A stretch of DNA of 48,973 nt from an uncultured Paracoccaceae bacterium (GTDB taxonomy: Bacteria > Pseudomonadota > Alphaproteobacteria > Rhodobacterales > Rhodobacteraceae), in assembly GCA_938002605.1 (NCBI GenBank), contig CALLAF010000003.1, positions 1-48,973 of the forward strand, given 5' to 3'. Made by a program: the position numbers and the translations under genes. This document shows, piece by piece, positions 27,581 to 37,845 of the stretch. The notes beneath the pieces were generated by a model. That model searched no databases and was not told the DNA's origin. It saw only the letters and a list, made by a program, of their open reading frames with translations. How positions within the stretch are numbered: position 1 is the stretch's first letter; each line of letters starts with the position of its first letter.

Positions 27581-27964
27581 GTGGGACACCGCGGCAGCTG
27601 CATGTGTGGCGCGATCTCTTTTGAGATCGCATGCGACATCGCCAATGGTGATGCCTGCCACTGCACCAGCTGCCGCAAACAGTCCGGGCATTACTGGGCC
27701 TCGGTGGATGTGCCGCGTGACGCGCTGACCATTCAGGGCGCTGACCATATCAAATGGTATCAGTCATCGACAAAGGTACGGCGCGGGTTTTGCGACATCT
27801 GCGGATCAACCTTGTTTTGGGATCCGGTTTTTCAAGATTGGACATCCGTCGCCATGGGCGCATTGGATAGCCCCACGCAGATGCGGCTCTCGTTACATAT
27901 CTATGTCAGAGAAAAAGGCGATTACTACAACATCGCCGACGGGCTACCCCAAAACGAAACATAA
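27581..27964 (+). CDS. GFA/CENP-V-family zinc protein
   Basis: About 127 residues from GTG 27581, one base after the TRAP permease stop; the family normally begins close to the GSC-CG motif, which fits. Zinc ligands are visible in GSCMCGAISFE, CHCTSCRKQSGH and FCDICGS. The family was named for glutathione-dependent formaldehyde activation, but most members have no proven activity. Coupling to the TRAP genes suggests a link to the imported compound. A strong terminator follows. Confidence 0.88.
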   Translation: MGHRGSCMCGAISFEIACDIANGDACHCTSCRKQSGHYWASVDVPRDALTIQGADHIKWYQSSTKVRRGFCDICGSTLFWDPVFQDWTSVAMGALDSPTQMRLSLHIYVREKGDYYNIADGLPQNET

Positions 27965-27999
27965 AAAAGGCGGGACGCATCATGCGCCCCGCCCTTTTT
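27964..27999. terminator. Bidirectional terminator between GFA gene and degP
   Basis: GGCGGG-A-CGCAT pairs with ATGCG-C-CCCGCC, flanked by A6 on the left and T5 on the right. It serves the rightward TRAP operon and the leftward degP gene that ends at 28018. Confidence 0.88.
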
Positions 28000-28017
28000 C
28001 GTGAGTGGTTGCTTGGA

Positions 28018-29514
<1,497 letters not shown>

Positions 29515-29631
29515 TTATCTGTTAACGGACGCGCATCAGCGCAATTGTAAATACTATACTGCGCCAATGCGGGGAAAACATTCAACACAAACTATGTCAC
29601 TGACCTGTGATCTTCTGTGTGTTTTCGACGC

Positions 29632-29657
29632 AAAAGGGCCAGCGTCTCCGCTGGCCC
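29632..29657 (-). terminator. Terminator of the hflK-hflC operon
   Basis: GGGCCAGCG (29636-29644) pairs with CGCTGGCCC (29649-29657) around a 4-base loop. On the minus strand the hairpin is followed by TTTT, as expected for transcription leaving hflC. Confidence 0.85.
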
Positions 29658-29681
29658 CTTAATTCTCTATTTAACGTGCCC

Positions 29682-30563
29682 TCATTCGGCGACGGCATTC
29701 CCAGTATCGGACTTGAGATAGTTGAAGAACGCATTGTCTGGTGACAGCACCATCGTTGTGTTCCCACCATGCAGTGCCGTTTGATAGGCCGTCATAGAGC
29801 GGTAGAATTCAAAGAATTCTGGGTCCTCGCCAAACGCTTCGGCGAAAATACGGTTGCGTTCGGCATCCGCTTCACCGCGTGTGACGAGAGCCGCGCGGCG
29901 CGCTTCAGAGCTTAGTTCAACCGCTGTACGATCCGCAGAGGCCTGAATACGCTGCTGTGCCTCGCGACCACGGGCGCGCAAATCGGCAGCTTCTTCGTCA
30001 CGTTCCGCGATCATACGAGCAAAGGTCGCCTTTTGGTTTTCGTCAGGAAGATCAGTGCGTTTGAGGCGCACATCAATGATCGTCAACCCAAGGTTATCTG
30101 CGCGGGTGTTGGTCCGGTCACGAATACGGTTCATCAATGTCACCCGATCGACTGACAAAATGTCATTTGATGTGACCGACCCCAAAACTTCACGGATACT
30201 ATCGTCAAGAATGGTATCAAGCGATCGTTCCGCACTTGCCTGCCCGCCAGAACCGACAGCCTGCCGGAACTTAGTGACGTCTTCGATACGGTAACGCGCG
30301 AACGCGTCAACGATAAGCGGGCGGTTATCTTGAGGAATCAAGCGAATGGGGTCCGGGTCACGCGACAAGATAAGGTCGCTATAGGGCACGACTTCGTCCA
30401 ACAGAGGCAATTTGAACGCCAGCCCCGGATCTTCATGCACCGCAACAACACGACCAAAACGTAGCACAAGTTTCTTTTCACGCTCATCAACGATGAACAT
30501 TGAAGACAGGCCGATCAGCAACAAGACAGCCAACACAGGTAGAATAAAGACGGACCGTTTCAT
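29682..30563 (-). CDS. hflC: HflC, SPFH-family regulator of FtsH protease
   Basis: 293 residues. One N-terminal membrane helix (VFILPVLAVLLLIGLSSMF) is followed by an SPFH/prohibitin domain (GRVVAVHEDPGLAFKLPLLD) and a long helical stalk rich in Ala, Arg and Glu. HflC forms a cage with HflK around FtsH in the inner membrane and modulates degradation of membrane proteins. Its ATG overlaps the end of hflK by one base. Length is normal. Confidence 0.94.
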   Translation of the reverse strand: MKRSVFILPVLAVLLLIGLSSMFIVDEREKKLVLRFGRVVAVHEDPGLAFKLPLLDEVVPYSDLILSRDPDPIRLIPQDNRPLIVDAFARYRIEDVTKFRQAVGSGGQASAERSLDTILDDSIREVLGSVTSNDILSVDRVTLMNRIRDRTNTRADNLGLTIIDVRLKRTDLPDENQKATFARMIAERDEEAADLRARGREAQQRIQASADRTAVELSSEARRAALVTRGEADAERNRIFAEAFGEDPEFFEFYRSMTAYQTALHGGNTTMVLSPDNAFFNYLKSDTGNAVAE

Positions 30564-31747
30564 TAGTTTGACCCTCCTGAGCGGCGGATTTCATTCAGCG
30601 GAAGATAGGGAACAACGCCCTGCCCGCCATCTTCGTTTTCATCAAGCAAAATCATATCGACATCGCCGATAACCTGCTCGAGCGTTTCCAAGTAAATCCG
30701 TTTACGTGTCACATCCGGTGCCAATTGGTATTGTTCAAGCACAGCCGTAAACCGCGATGCTTCACCAAGCGCGTTGTTGACGACTTCGGCACGGTAGCCT
30801 TCGGCCTGCTCGACGATCTGCGCGGCTTCACCACGGGCTTCGGCGACAACACGGTTCGCATAAGCGTCGGCAACGTTTTGCAAACGCTCGCCTTCTTGTT
30901 CCGCGTTTTGCACTTCGCTGAACGCATCAAACGGTGACCGCATTGAAACGACGCCGTTCAGGTCAGTGACTTCGACGGCGATATCAGGTGCTTGGGTTTT
31001 GTTAAGGTTGACCCGCACAATATTTACACCACTTTGATATTCAGTAAGCGTTTGCTGGATCAGCACTTCAAGCTGTTCACTAATTTGACCACGGTTCGTG
31101 TTCAAGATTGGCGTCAATTCCGACTGTGCGATGATTTCGCGCATCGCTGATTCCGAAACGGCACGAATGGTGGCCTCTGGATCTTCAAGCGTAAACTTAA
31201 AATCGGCAGGGTTGTCGACATTCCAAACAACCTGGAAATCAACATCAACGATGTTTTCATCGCCTGTCAACATAAAGCCCGCTTCTTGGCCGCTGCTTGA
31301 AGTGCCAATCGCGATCCGTCGTTCTTCGGTCACAGGAACAATTTCGTATTTCACAATCGGCCAAGGCGCAAAATTCAGGCCTGGTTCACCAACTTGGGTG
31401 AATTCCCCTAGAAACAGTTCAATCGATTTTTCTTCAGGTTTGACAGTATAAGTTGAGGCAAACAGCCAAAGCGCTGTCGCCCCAAAAATACCCAAAGCAA
31501 CCATACCACGGGTAATTTCAGGGCCTTCGCCACCGCCACCACTGCCAGCAGGACGGTTGCCGCTGTTGTCACCACGGCCTCCCATGAGAACGCGCAATTG
31601 TTCTCGGCCTTTATTCACCAGCTCATCGATTTCGGGGATTCCCGCGTCGTTTCCGGGTTTGCGCCCGTCATTGCGGTTACGATCGTCGTCATCGTTCCCG
31701 CCATTGTTTCCGCCGCCGCCCCATGGGCCACCTGAATTTCCTGCCAT
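30563..31747 (-). CDS. hflK: HflK, SPFH-family regulator of FtsH protease
   Basis: 394 residues. The N-terminus is the typical Gly/Asn/Asp-rich cytoplasmic tail (about 1-80), followed by one membrane helix (GMVALGIFGATALWLFAST) and the SPFH domain with a coiled-coil end. It partners HflC, encoded immediately downstream, and the order hflK-hflC-degP is common in proteobacteria. The promoter should lie in the short gap between gor and hflK. Confidence 0.94.
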   Translation of the reverse strand: MAGNSGGPWGGGGNNGGNDDDDRNRNDGRKPGNDAGIPEIDELVNKGREQLRVLMGGRGDNSGNRPAGSGGGGEGPEITRGMVALGIFGATALWLFASTYTVKPEEKSIELFLGEFTQVGEPGLNFAPWPIVKYEIVPVTEERRIAIGTSSSGQEAGFMLTGDENIVDVDFQVVWNVDNPADFKFTLEDPEATIRAVSESAMREIIAQSELTPILNTNRGQISEQLEVLIQQTLTEYQSGVNIVRVNLNKTQAPDIAVEVTDLNGVVSMRSPFDAFSEVQNAEQEGERLQNVADAYANRVVAEARGEAAQIVEQAEGYRAEVVNNALGEASRFTAVLEQYQLAPDVTRKRIYLETLEQVIGDVDMILLDENEDGGQGVVPYLPLNEIRRSGGSN

Positions 31748-31824
31748 CTTGTGTCTCAGCTTCCTTTATTCATGACCCATCGTGCTGGGCTGTCTTATGC
31801 CATGTGTGCCCATAAACTGCAAAA

Positions 31825-33180
31825 TCAAGCAGTGCGGACGGGTTCTTTCATTGTTACCAGCTCTTCGGCCATCGTCGGATGGACGGCAACAGTGCGGTCA
31901 AAGTCTTCTTTGGTTGCCCCCATCTTAACCGCGATACCGGCCAGTTGGATCATTTCGCCCGCGTGATCTGCGACGATATGGCAGCCAAGCACCTTGCGCG
32001 TATCAGCGCAGACAATCAGTTTCATCAACACGCGATCTTCGCGACCCGCAAAACTATGGTTCATCGGCTTAAACGAAGAACAGTAAACTTCGATCGGGCC
32101 TTTTTCGGCGGCTTCTTCTTCGCTTAGACCGATTGTGCCTAGTTCGGGCTGCGTGAACACGGCGGATGGGATTAGGTCGTGATCCGCCGCTGTTGGATTG
32201 CCTTTAAACACCGTTTCAACAAAGGCCATCGCCTCGCGGATCGCGACGGGAGTCAACTGCACACGGTCTGTCACATCACCAATGGCAAAGATTGACGGCA
32301 CTTTGGTTTGGCTAAACTTGTCAACAATGATCTCGCCTTTGCGGCCCAATTCAACGCCAACATTTTCGAGACCAAGATTGTCCGAATTGGGCGCACGGCC
32401 CGTTGCGAACATGACTTGATCATACATGGTTTCACCACCACAGGTGGCTTTAACCCAGAACCCAGCGTCGCGTTTTTCCATTTCGACAATGTTCGTCCCG
32501 AGATGCAGATCAACGCCTTTGGTGCGCATCCCATCAGCAACCAGCCCACGAGCCTCACCGTCAAAGCCGCGCAGGATTTGTTCACCTCGATAGAATTGGG
32601 TCACCTTCACGCCAAGTCCGTTCAGAATGCCTGCAAATTCGGATGCAATATAGCCGCCGCCAACTATCAGGATCGACTTGGGCATCTCATCAAGATTGAA
32701 GATCTCGTTCGAAGTAATCCCATGTTCAGCACCCGGCATATCCGGCACGACCGGACGCCCACCAGTGGCGATCAGAATATGCTTGGCGGTGACATCGCGG
32801 CCGGTCGAGAGCGTCACGGTGTGCGCATCCTTAATCGTCGCACGCGCGTCGAAAATTTCAACGTCCGACCCGTTCAGCAGCTTGCGATAAATACCTTCAA
32901 GGCGGTTCAGCTCTGCATCCAATTTACCGCGAAAGCGCGACCAGTCGAAGCCTCCGGCAGTCAAATCCCAGCCATAGGCGCGTGCATCCTCGAACATTTC
33001 GGAATAGCCAGATGCAAAGACCATCAGTTTTTTGGGCACGCAGCCTCGGATCACGCAGGTTCCGCCCATGCGGAATTCTTCGGCCAATCCCACTTTGGCA
33101 CCTTGGGCTGCGGCGACACGACCGGCGCGCACGCCCCCCGATCCACCGCCGATGACAAACAAGTCATAATCAAACGTCAT
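31825..33180 (-). CDS. gor: Glutathione-disulfide reductase
   Basis: About 451 residues from ATG 33180, which has GGAG six bases upstream; an ATG 12 bases earlier overlaps that site. FAD-binding motif VIGGGSGGVRAGR at the N-terminus, redox-active Cys42 and Cys47 in GGTCVIRGCVPKKL, the NADPH-binding motif near ILIVGGGYIASEFAG, and the C-terminal active-site His in VAVHPTMAEE. It keeps glutathione reduced in the cytoplasm. It lies 28 bases after rpiA on the same strand and may be co-transcribed with it. Confidence 0.95.
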   Translation of the reverse strand: MTFDYDLFVIGGGSGGVRAGRVAAAQGAKVGLAEEFRMGGTCVIRGCVPKKLMVFASGYSEMFEDARAYGWDLTAGGFDWSRFRGKLDAELNRLEGIYRKLLNGSDVEIFDARATIKDAHTVTLSTGRDVTAKHILIATGGRPVVPDMPGAEHGITSNEIFNLDEMPKSILIVGGGYIASEFAGILNGLGVKVTQFYRGEQILRGFDGEARGLVADGMRTKGVDLHLGTNIVEMEKRDAGFWVKATCGGETMYDQVMFATGRAPNSDNLGLENVGVELGRKGEIIVDKFSQTKVPSIFAIGDVTDRVQLTPVAIREAMAFVETVFKGNPTAADHDLIPSAVFTQPELGTIGLSEEEAAEKGPIEVYCSSFKPMNHSFAGREDRVLMKLIVCADTRKVLGCHIVADHAGEMIQLAGIAVKMGATKEDFDRTVAVHPTMAEELVTMKEPVRTA

Positions 33181-33208
33181 TTTGGGCTCCATTCGTCATC
33201 CGAGGATT

Positions 33209-33997
33209 TTAATCATCCAAATCGGCAAAAATATTATCATCATCGCGCAGATCAAACCGCACAACTTCTTCGCCATCATTGTCCATGTCGCGCACATCAA
33301 CGCGCCCGTCGCCATAGCCAATGATCACGACGTCACAGATATCAATGAACAGGCCGTTTTCAACCAGACCCGGAATTTGATTGAGCGCGAGGCTCAACTG
33401 TTGTGGGTTTCCGATGCGTTTCAGGTGCAAGTCAAAAATGAAATTACCTTCGTCAGAAACGAATGGGGCATCACCATTCATGCGCTGTGTAATCTCGCGC
33501 CCCAGCACATCCATGTTGATCAGCGTTTCTTCGATCAACTTTTTCGTGATCTGCGCGCCAAAAGGGATCACCTCAACCGGGAGAGGAAAAGCACCCAACG
33601 TATCAACCTTTTTACTAGCATCCGCGATGACAATCATCCGGTCACTTGCGGTTGCGACGACCTTTTCTTGCAAATGCGCACCGCCGCCGCCTTTGATCAA
33701 GGTCAGATCGTTGTCATATTCATCTGTGCCGTCAATCGTGACATCCAGCCATTTAGCCTCATCGAGCGTGACAACTTCGATCCCGACCTTGCGCGCCAAT
33801 TTTGCGGTGCGGGTCGATGTTGGGACGCCTTTAATTTTTAGCCCCTCTTCGCGGACCATTTCACCAAGACATTGCACCAACCAAGCTGCCGTTGATCCGG
33901 TACCCAGCCCCACCTTCATCCCGGTTTCAACATATTCCGTTGCTTGCTTTGCCGCGAGAAACTTTGCCCGATCAATCGGTGACAGTTCACTAGCCAT
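33209..33997 (-). CDS. rpiA: Ribose-5-phosphate isomerase A
   Basis: 262 residues. Family motifs are GLGTGSTAAWLV (phosphate loop), DGTDEYD and KGGGGAHLQEKV, which carry the active-site Asp, Glu and Lys. It interconverts ribose 5-phosphate and ribulose 5-phosphate in the pentose phosphate pathway. GAGGGAATGTAGAG precedes the ATG. The acidic C-terminal tail (about 30 residues rich in Asp) is longer than in E. coli RpiA. Confidence 0.95.
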   Translation of the reverse strand: MASELSPIDRAKFLAAKQATEYVETGMKVGLGTGSTAAWLVQCLGEMVREEGLKIKGVPTSTRTAKLARKVGIEVVTLDEAKWLDVTIDGTDEYDNDLTLIKGGGGAHLQEKVVATASDRMIVIADASKKVDTLGAFPLPVEVIPFGAQITKKLIEETLINMDVLGREITQRMNGDAPFVSDEGNFIFDLHLKRIGNPQQLSLALNQIPGLVENGLFIDICDVVIIGYGDGRVDVRDMDNDGEEVVRFDLRDDDNIFADLDD

Positions 33998-34153
33998 CTC
34001 TACATTCCCTCAAATTCCCACCAACGGTATAGGCAAGATACGCCCCGGGCGCGAGACCCATTTGCTGTTATTATTCCATGGTTTGCTACGTTTTTTGAGC
34101 CAAGGTGTCGCATTTGGGCAGCGTCGGGTAAAATAATACGCTAGGGTTTGCAA

Positions 34154-34840
34154 ATGAACGCAGAATTTCGCCTCCACTATGCCCCTGATAACGCATCGCT
34201 TTGTCTGCGTATTGCGTTGCTTGAAATGGGATTGCCCTTCGATCCAATCTTGGTTGACCGCCGGCAAAACGCGCAAAAGTCAGCGCAGTTTTTGTCAATG
34301 AATCCAAACGGTTTGATCCCTGTTCTTGAAACACCGGATGGGCCGATGTTCGAAACAGCCGCGATTTTACTGTGGTTGGCGGACCGCACGCAAATGATGA
34401 TGCCGCCACAAGATAGCCCTGCGCGCGTGCCAGCGCTCCAATGGTTGTTTTGGCTGTCGAACACATTGCACGGCACCCTACGTATGCTGTTCTACCCCGA
34501 TCAATATGGGGCTGATGACCCAGAAAAACTGCGCATTGCGACCCGGACACGGCTGATCACACAGCTTGATCTGCTGGAATCCGCCTCCACGACTCCGTGG
34601 CGCGACGCTGATGCCCCATCGATTCATGGCTGCTATCTGGCACCAATGCTGCGGTGGTCCGCGCTATATGGTGGGTCAACCGACTGGTTCGACATCTCCC
34701 GCTGGCCTCATCTGCAGGCTTTCGCAAAACGTATTGAGAACCGGCCCGCAGTGATCACAGCCGCTAAATCCGAAGGTTTGGGATCAACGCCGATCTCTGC
34801 GCCATCCCCTTGTGTGCCCCCCGAAGGAAGTGCGCTCTAA
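34154..34840 (+). CDS. Glutathione S-transferase family protein
   Basis: 228 residues from ATG 34154 with AGGG seven bases upstream. The N-terminal thioredoxin-like domain shows LHYAPDNASLCLRIALLE with a Ser/Cys-type catalytic region, NPNGLIPVLETPDG with the cis-Pro, and the glutathione-binding FETAAILLWLAD. The C-terminal part is helical. Substrate unknown. Its TAA overlaps the start of sdaA by one base (TAATG), so they form an operon. Confidence 0.9.
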   Translation: MNAEFRLHYAPDNASLCLRIALLEMGLPFDPILVDRRQNAQKSAQFLSMNPNGLIPVLETPDGPMFETAAILLWLADRTQMMMPPQDSPARVPALQWLFWLSNTLHGTLRMLFYPDQYGADDPEKLRIATRTRLITQLDLLESASTTPWRDADAPSIHGCYLAPMLRWSALYGGSTDWFDISRWPHLQAFAKRIENRPAVITAAKSEGLGSTPISAPSPCVPPEGSAL

Positions 34841-36213
34841 TGTTCTTATCCGTCTTTGATATGTTCAAGGTGGGCGTTGGCCCTTCGTCGTCGCATACGA
34901 TTGGACCGATGGTCGCCGCGGCCCGTTTCCTTGACCACCTGCGCGCGCAACCGTTTAAGGTCGCAGGCTTGCATGCATCACTGCACGGCAGCCTCGCGTT
35001 CACAGGCGTTGGCCATGCGACTGACCGCGCGGTCATCCTTGGGCTCGCGGGGTTTCGGGCGGATGATTATGACGCAGGTAAAGCCGAGGCCGAGCTGACG
35101 CGGATTAAGATAGAAAATAATGTGCAGCCAGAGGGGCTTGGCACCTTACAGTTCCACCACAAAGAGAACCTTGTTTTTGATTATGGCCCCGCACTTTCCG
35201 GTCATGCCAACGGGATGATTTTGGCAGGAACCGATGCGCAAGGCGATATACTTACCCAAGTGACTTACTATTCGATTGGCGGTGGTTTTGTTCTTACGGA
35301 TGTGGAGCTTGCGGCAGGCAAAGATACGGACGACGGACCACCTGTCCCCTTCCCCTTCCATACGGCCGACGCGATGATGCAAATGGCACAAAGATCCGGG
35401 AAATCCATTGCCCAGATGAAGCGCGAAAATGAATTGTCGCGCATTTCGGGTGCAGACCTAGATCGCGGCCTTGCCCGAGTTTGGGAGGTCATGAACAATT
35501 GCATTGATCGTGGGTTAACCAACGAAGGCACCCTGCCCGGTGGTCTGAACGTGCGCCGTCGCGCAAAAGGTATTTATGATGCCTTGATGGCCGAACGGGG
35601 GATGAACCTGTCCGCCCCACATACGATCAACGATTATATGTCGACCTACGCGATGGCCGTGAACGAAGAGAACGCGGCAGGCGGTCAAGTCGTCACGGCC
35701 CCGACAAACGGCGCAGCTGGCGTGGTGCCTGCAACGATCCGCTACTGGTTGGACCATGTGCCGGGCGCAACCAGCGCACGCGTGCCAGAATTTTTGCTGA
35801 CGGCGGCCGCAATCGGCGGATTGATCAAATTCAACGCCTCTATTTCGGGCGCTGAATGCGGCTGTCAAGCCGAGGTAGGCAGCGCCGCCGCCATGGCCGC
35901 GGCAGGACTGGCCGCAGTGATGGGTGGCACCCCCGAACAGATCGAAAACGCCGCTGAAATCGCGCTGGAACATCACCTTGGCATGACCTGCGATCCGGTC
36001 AAAGGTCTGGTGCAAGTGCCCTGCATTGAACGCAATGGGCTGGGCGCGATCAAAGCTGTGTCCGCCGCGTCACTGGCATTGCGCGGGGATGGCAAGCATC
36101 TTGTGTCGTTAGATGTGGCTGTTGAAACCATGCGCCAAACCGGCGTCGATATGTCTGAAAAATATAAAGAAACCGCGCTTGGTGGTTTGGCGGTCAATGT
36201 CCCAAACTGCTGA
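34840..36213 (+). CDS. sdaA: L-serine ammonia-lyase, iron-sulfur dependent
   Basis: 457 residues from ATG 34840. It converts L-serine to pyruvate and ammonia with a 4Fe-4S cluster. The single-chain form is seen: the beta-part signature VGVGPSSSHTIGPM at the start and the alpha-part cysteines in GAECGCQAEVGSAAAM and CDPVKGLVQVPCIERN. Length matches the family. It is coupled to the GST gene upstream and overlaps the following transporter gene by 17 bases, consistent with one transcript. Confidence 0.95.
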   Translation: MFLSVFDMFKVGVGPSSSHTIGPMVAAARFLDHLRAQPFKVAGLHASLHGSLAFTGVGHATDRAVILGLAGFRADDYDAGKAEAELTRIKIENNVQPEGLGTLQFHHKENLVFDYGPALSGHANGMILAGTDAQGDILTQVTYYSIGGGFVLTDVELAAGKDTDDGPPVPFPFHTADAMMQMAQRSGKSIAQMKRENELSRISGADLDRGLARVWEVMNNCIDRGLTNEGTLPGGLNVRRRAKGIYDALMAERGMNLSAPHTINDYMSTYAMAVNEENAAGGQVVTAPTNGAAGVVPATIRYWLDHVPGATSARVPEFLLTAAAIGGLIKFNASISGAECGCQAEVGSAAAMAAAGLAAVMGGTPEQIENAAEIALEHHLGMTCDPVKGLVQVPCIERNGLGAIKAVSAASLALRGDGKHLVSLDVAVETMRQTGVDMSEKYKETALGGLAVNVPNC

Positions 36214-37102
36214 TCGCCCGTTTCTAGGCATCATGTTGATGCTCGCGTTTTGCGTGCTGGCCCCACTTGGGGATAGCATGGCAAAACTGCTTGGCGGTGC
36301 AGTATCGCTTAGCATGTTGGTATTTGTGCGCTTTGCGGTGCAGGCGATCATACTTGTGCCGCTGGTCTGGCACAGCGGCGCGGGCTTTGCGCTGCCTAAG
36401 GGGACGCTGCATTGGACCTTGCTGCGCACCGCGCTACACATCGCAGGGATCGGGTTGATGTTCAGCGCCTTGCGCTTTTTGCCGCTCGCTGATGCGCTCG
36501 CTATCGCCTTTGTGATGCCCTTTATCATGTTGGTTTTAGGCCATTTTGTAATGGGCGAAGTTGTTGGAAAACACCGTATGATCGCCTGTATAATAGGGTT
36601 TATCGGAACCTTGCTCGTGATTCAGCCAAATTTCGCAGAGGTGGGGCCGCCTGCGTTGCTGCCTTTGGGTGTCGCGCTTGTCTTTGCGCTATTTATGATG
36701 GTCACCCGCAAAATCGCGCAACAGATCGACGCGGTGAAGCTGCAAGCCATAAGTGGGCTACAGGCTTGCGCTCTTTTGCTTCCCGTTATTGTGTTTACCA
36801 CCCCCGAAATCACTGCGTTGAACAGCGGAACAATCGCCATGCTTCTTGTTCTTGGCGTCATCGGCACGTTGGCGCATTTGTTCATGACCTGGAGCTTGCG
36901 TTTTGCACCCGCCTCTACGCTCGCGCCCATGCAATATCTGGAAATCCCCTTTGGCACGGCCATTGGTTGGGCCGTCTTTGCGGATCTGCCGAACGGGCTG
37001 GCGACAATTGGAATTTTCATCACAATGGCCGCAGGGCTATATGTGATTATCCGCGAAGGGCGGCTTTCTGTGCAAGCGGCAAAAACGCCGCCGGCAGCGT
37101 AA
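36197..37102 (+). CDS. EamA/DMT-superfamily transporter
   Basis: About 301 residues from ATG 36197, inside the end of sdaA. Ten hydrophobic helices in two EamA repeats are visible, for example LRTALHIAGIGLMFSALRFL and AIAMLLVLGVIGTLAHLFMT regions. Family members export amino acids or metabolites. The overlap with sdaA suggests export of serine-related compounds, which is inference. The C-terminus converges on and overlaps the thiamine diphosphokinase gene by about 55 bases. Confidence 0.85.
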   Translation: MSQTADRPFLGIMLMLAFCVLAPLGDSMAKLLGGAVSLSMLVFVRFAVQAIILVPLVWHSGAGFALPKGTLHWTLLRTALHIAGIGLMFSALRFLPLADALAIAFVMPFIMLVLGHFVMGEVVGKHRMIACIIGFIGTLLVIQPNFAEVGPPALLPLGVALVFALFMMVTRKIAQQIDAVKLQAISGLQACALLLPVIVFTTPEITALNSGTIAMLLVLGVIGTLAHLFMTWSLRFAPASTLAPMQYLEIPFGTAIGWAVFADLPNGLATIGIFITMAAGLYVIIREGRLSVQAAKTPPAA

Positions 37103-37724
37103 TCAGCAGCGGCCCGTCTGTCTGCACAGTGATCGGGCCGGCAACCTCGTTTGAGGAGCTAATAAACCCGGTCGGATGCATATCCTGATCCGCAAACGAC
37201 CAGCGCAATCCGGTAGCCGTCACCCGGCACGCGGCAAGCGGCATCAAGGACATGCGCGTGCCGACCCGTGGCGCAATCTGTGTTTCGCCAGCCCGTGCAA
37301 CAAAGCAAAGGTCAGTGTCATCAAGCAAAATTACCGCCCGCAATTGGTAGCGTGCCAACACGTTCAAAACCGCCAAGACATGATCCATACGCCCCCCGGT
37401 AAACCCAAGGGCGATGACCATTGGTGCGTCTACGCGGCTTAGTGCTTTTTCGAAATCTGTCGTCGACTGCTCTGCGATAGGATGAAGCAGCCCGGCAAAT
37501 GTGGCACGGGCGTGATCGGAAATACTATCAAAGTCACCGATCACCACTGCCGGCGAAATTCCCGCAGCAAGCAAATGGTCGGCACCGCCATCAACGGCAA
37601 CAAACTGATCAACTATCGGTAAAATAGACGAAATAACCTGCGCAGAGACCCTTGCGCCCCCGACCAAGCAAACCGTATGGTTACTCGAAACAATCAACGG
37701 TTCCCGCAAAGATTCAACGCCCAT
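37047..37724 (-). CDS. Thiamine diphosphokinase
   Basis: 225 residues. It makes thiamine diphosphate directly from thiamine and ATP. The family motifs are VAVDGGADHLLAAG, IGDFDSIS, EQSTTDFEKAL and GFTGGRMDHVLAVLNVL, in the standard order. The N-terminal 15 residues are poorly conserved, so a slightly later start is possible. Its 3' end overlaps the DMT transporter gene on the other strand. No TPP riboswitch was recognised upstream. Confidence 0.92.
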   Translation of the reverse strand: MGVESLREPLIVSSNHTVCLVGGARVSAQVISSILPIVDQFVAVDGGADHLLAAGISPAVVIGDFDSISDHARATFAGLLHPIAEQSTTDFEKALSRVDAPMVIALGFTGGRMDHVLAVLNVLARYQLRAVILLDDTDLCFVARAGETQIAPRVGTRMSLMPLAACRVTATGLRWSFADQDMHPTGFISSSNEVAGPITVQTDGPLLITLPAAFLPLAQKAALRG

Positions 37725-37845
37725 TCACAAACATTCCCTAAAAGGGACATAAAATGATCCTGAATGTCACCGCAACGTAAATCTAACTAAGAACACACGT
37801 CCGCCGAGCAGACGGACCCCGAAAATCGAAGAAAGCGCTTTACCA